NCBI RefSeq assembly: GCF_001884105.1
Contig: NZ_MACI01000050.1
Coordinates: 1-34,730 of the forward strand
Length of the DNA stretch: 34,730 bases
DNA from: Bacillus luti
GTDB lineage: Bacteria > Bacillota > Bacilli > Bacillales > Bacillaceae_G
Direction: 5' to 3'
This document shows, in pieces, positions 34,384 to 34,730 of the stretch (within the stretch, counting starts at the first letter, position 1; every line of letters begins with the position of its first letter). Made by a program: the position numbers and the translations under genes. The notes beneath the pieces were generated by a model that was not told where the DNA came from, made no database searches, and worked only from the letters and a program-made list of their open reading frames with translations.

Positions 34384-34584
34384 TTAAAGCAATACCGAAT
34401 CCTTATCACTACTCTGATTACGTTTCTCGCGCTCTTCTTCTAAACGCTTCATATATACTTCGCCTTCTTTTTCAATAAACTCATTATCCATATCTTGCTC
34501 TTTTTTCGAAGTATATAAAACCATGTATCCACTTAGTACAATCCCAACAATTACAAGATAAACCCACCATGGTAAAGTTTCCAA
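34384..34584 (-). CDS. yhaL: Sporulation protein YhaL family
   Basis: A 66-residue protein: PWWVYLVIVGIVLSGYMVLY (one membrane segment, ~5-24) then a charged helix KKEQDMDNEFIEKEGEVYMKRLEEEREKRNQ. The PWWVYLVI.GI..SGYM start and EFIEKEG.(I/V)YM motif agree with YhaL, a mother-cell (sigma-E) protein of B. subtilis, recalled from memory. The start is TTG at 34584, ten bases after AAGGA; no in-frame ATG is nearby. In B. subtilis yhaL lies beside prsA; here the two are about 19 kb apart, with efflux, sigma-factor and glycerol genes between. Confidence 0.7.
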   Translation of the reverse strand: METLPWWVYLVIVGIVLSGYMVLYTSKKEQDMDNEFIEKEGEVYMKRLEEEREKRNQSSDKDSVLL

Positions 34585-34665
34585 ATCACTTCATTCCTTT
34601 CCTTAGACAAGCCTTATTAGTTTCACTGTATGAGGAAAGAAGTGGATTTATGCTTAATTTTTTAT

Positions 34666-34730
34666 CCCGCTTTAATGGGCAGTAAGACCCCCACCTCAAA
34701 ATTCAGCGAAAGCAAAGAATTTAGGTGGGG
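34666..34730. mobile_element. bcr1-like element cut by the window edge
   Basis: It begins right after TTTAT (34661-34665) and reads CCCGCTTTAATGGGCAGT onward. It is the reverse complement of the right end of the copy at 22357-22505 over at least 54 identical bases, then differs by one base change and one deletion. The other end is outside the window. Confidence 0.75.

Overview
The window looks like chromosomal DNA from the Bacillus cereus group. It is AT-rich, has strong AGGAGG-type ribosome binding sites and tight intrinsic terminators. It carries the Bacillus blocks ecsABC/hit/yhaH/scoC/yhaI/prsA, lutABC and glpP-glpF-glpK-glpD, and a dispersed repeat that matches what I remember of the group-specific bcr1 element (ATAAA/TTTAT target duplications). 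I see no rRNA or tRNA gene, CRISPR array, transposase or prophage gene. These identifications come from reading motifs and gene order; no database search was run.

Left part (1-10.7 kb): the 3' end of a secreted HYR-repeat protein, a CPCC zinc-ribbon protein and a DUF975 membrane protein. Then come the PH-domain pair ydbS-ydbT, a TetR regulator with a small membrane protein and a palindromic operator, and a 47-aa YjcZ-like peptide gene. After these are the lactate-oxidation operon lutABC and the ABC exporter operon ecsABC. Almost all of it is on the minus strand.

Middle (10.7-18.1 kb): a gene-free stretch with four G-rich repeats closed by a strong terminator, then hit, yhaH, the MarR-type regulator scoC (hpr), yhaI, two tiny membrane-peptide genes and prsA behind a folded leader. 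A Zn-ribbon protein and the RNA-polymerase-recycling ATPase HelD follow. Gene order follows B. subtilis as I recall it, except that trpP is absent and yhaL, which I remember beside prsA, lies about 19 kb away at 34.4 kb.

Right part (18.1-34.7 kb), between prsA and yhaL: two DHA2-type drug exporters, a DoxX-like protein and a divergent MarR regulator sharing GAG-type operator repeats. Next is a full-length bcr1-like element, then an ECF sigma factor/PadR/SEDS (FtsW-RodA-like) operon and a DUF2283 protein. The glycerol genes glpP, glpF, glpK and glpD follow, with two leader terminators and CcpA (cre) sites. The rest is a membrane-anchored XRE regulator, two related lipoproteins, a DUF2935 protein translated from a G8 tract, yhaL and a second bcr1-like copy running off the window.

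The parts most likely to be undescribed are RNA-level: the GGGGTGTC repeat transcript before hit, the prsA leader, and a short minus-strand leader with its own promoter and terminator in front of the Zn-ribbon gene. The ECF sigma operon, which has a SEDS enzyme but no obvious anti-sigma gene, is the most interesting protein system.
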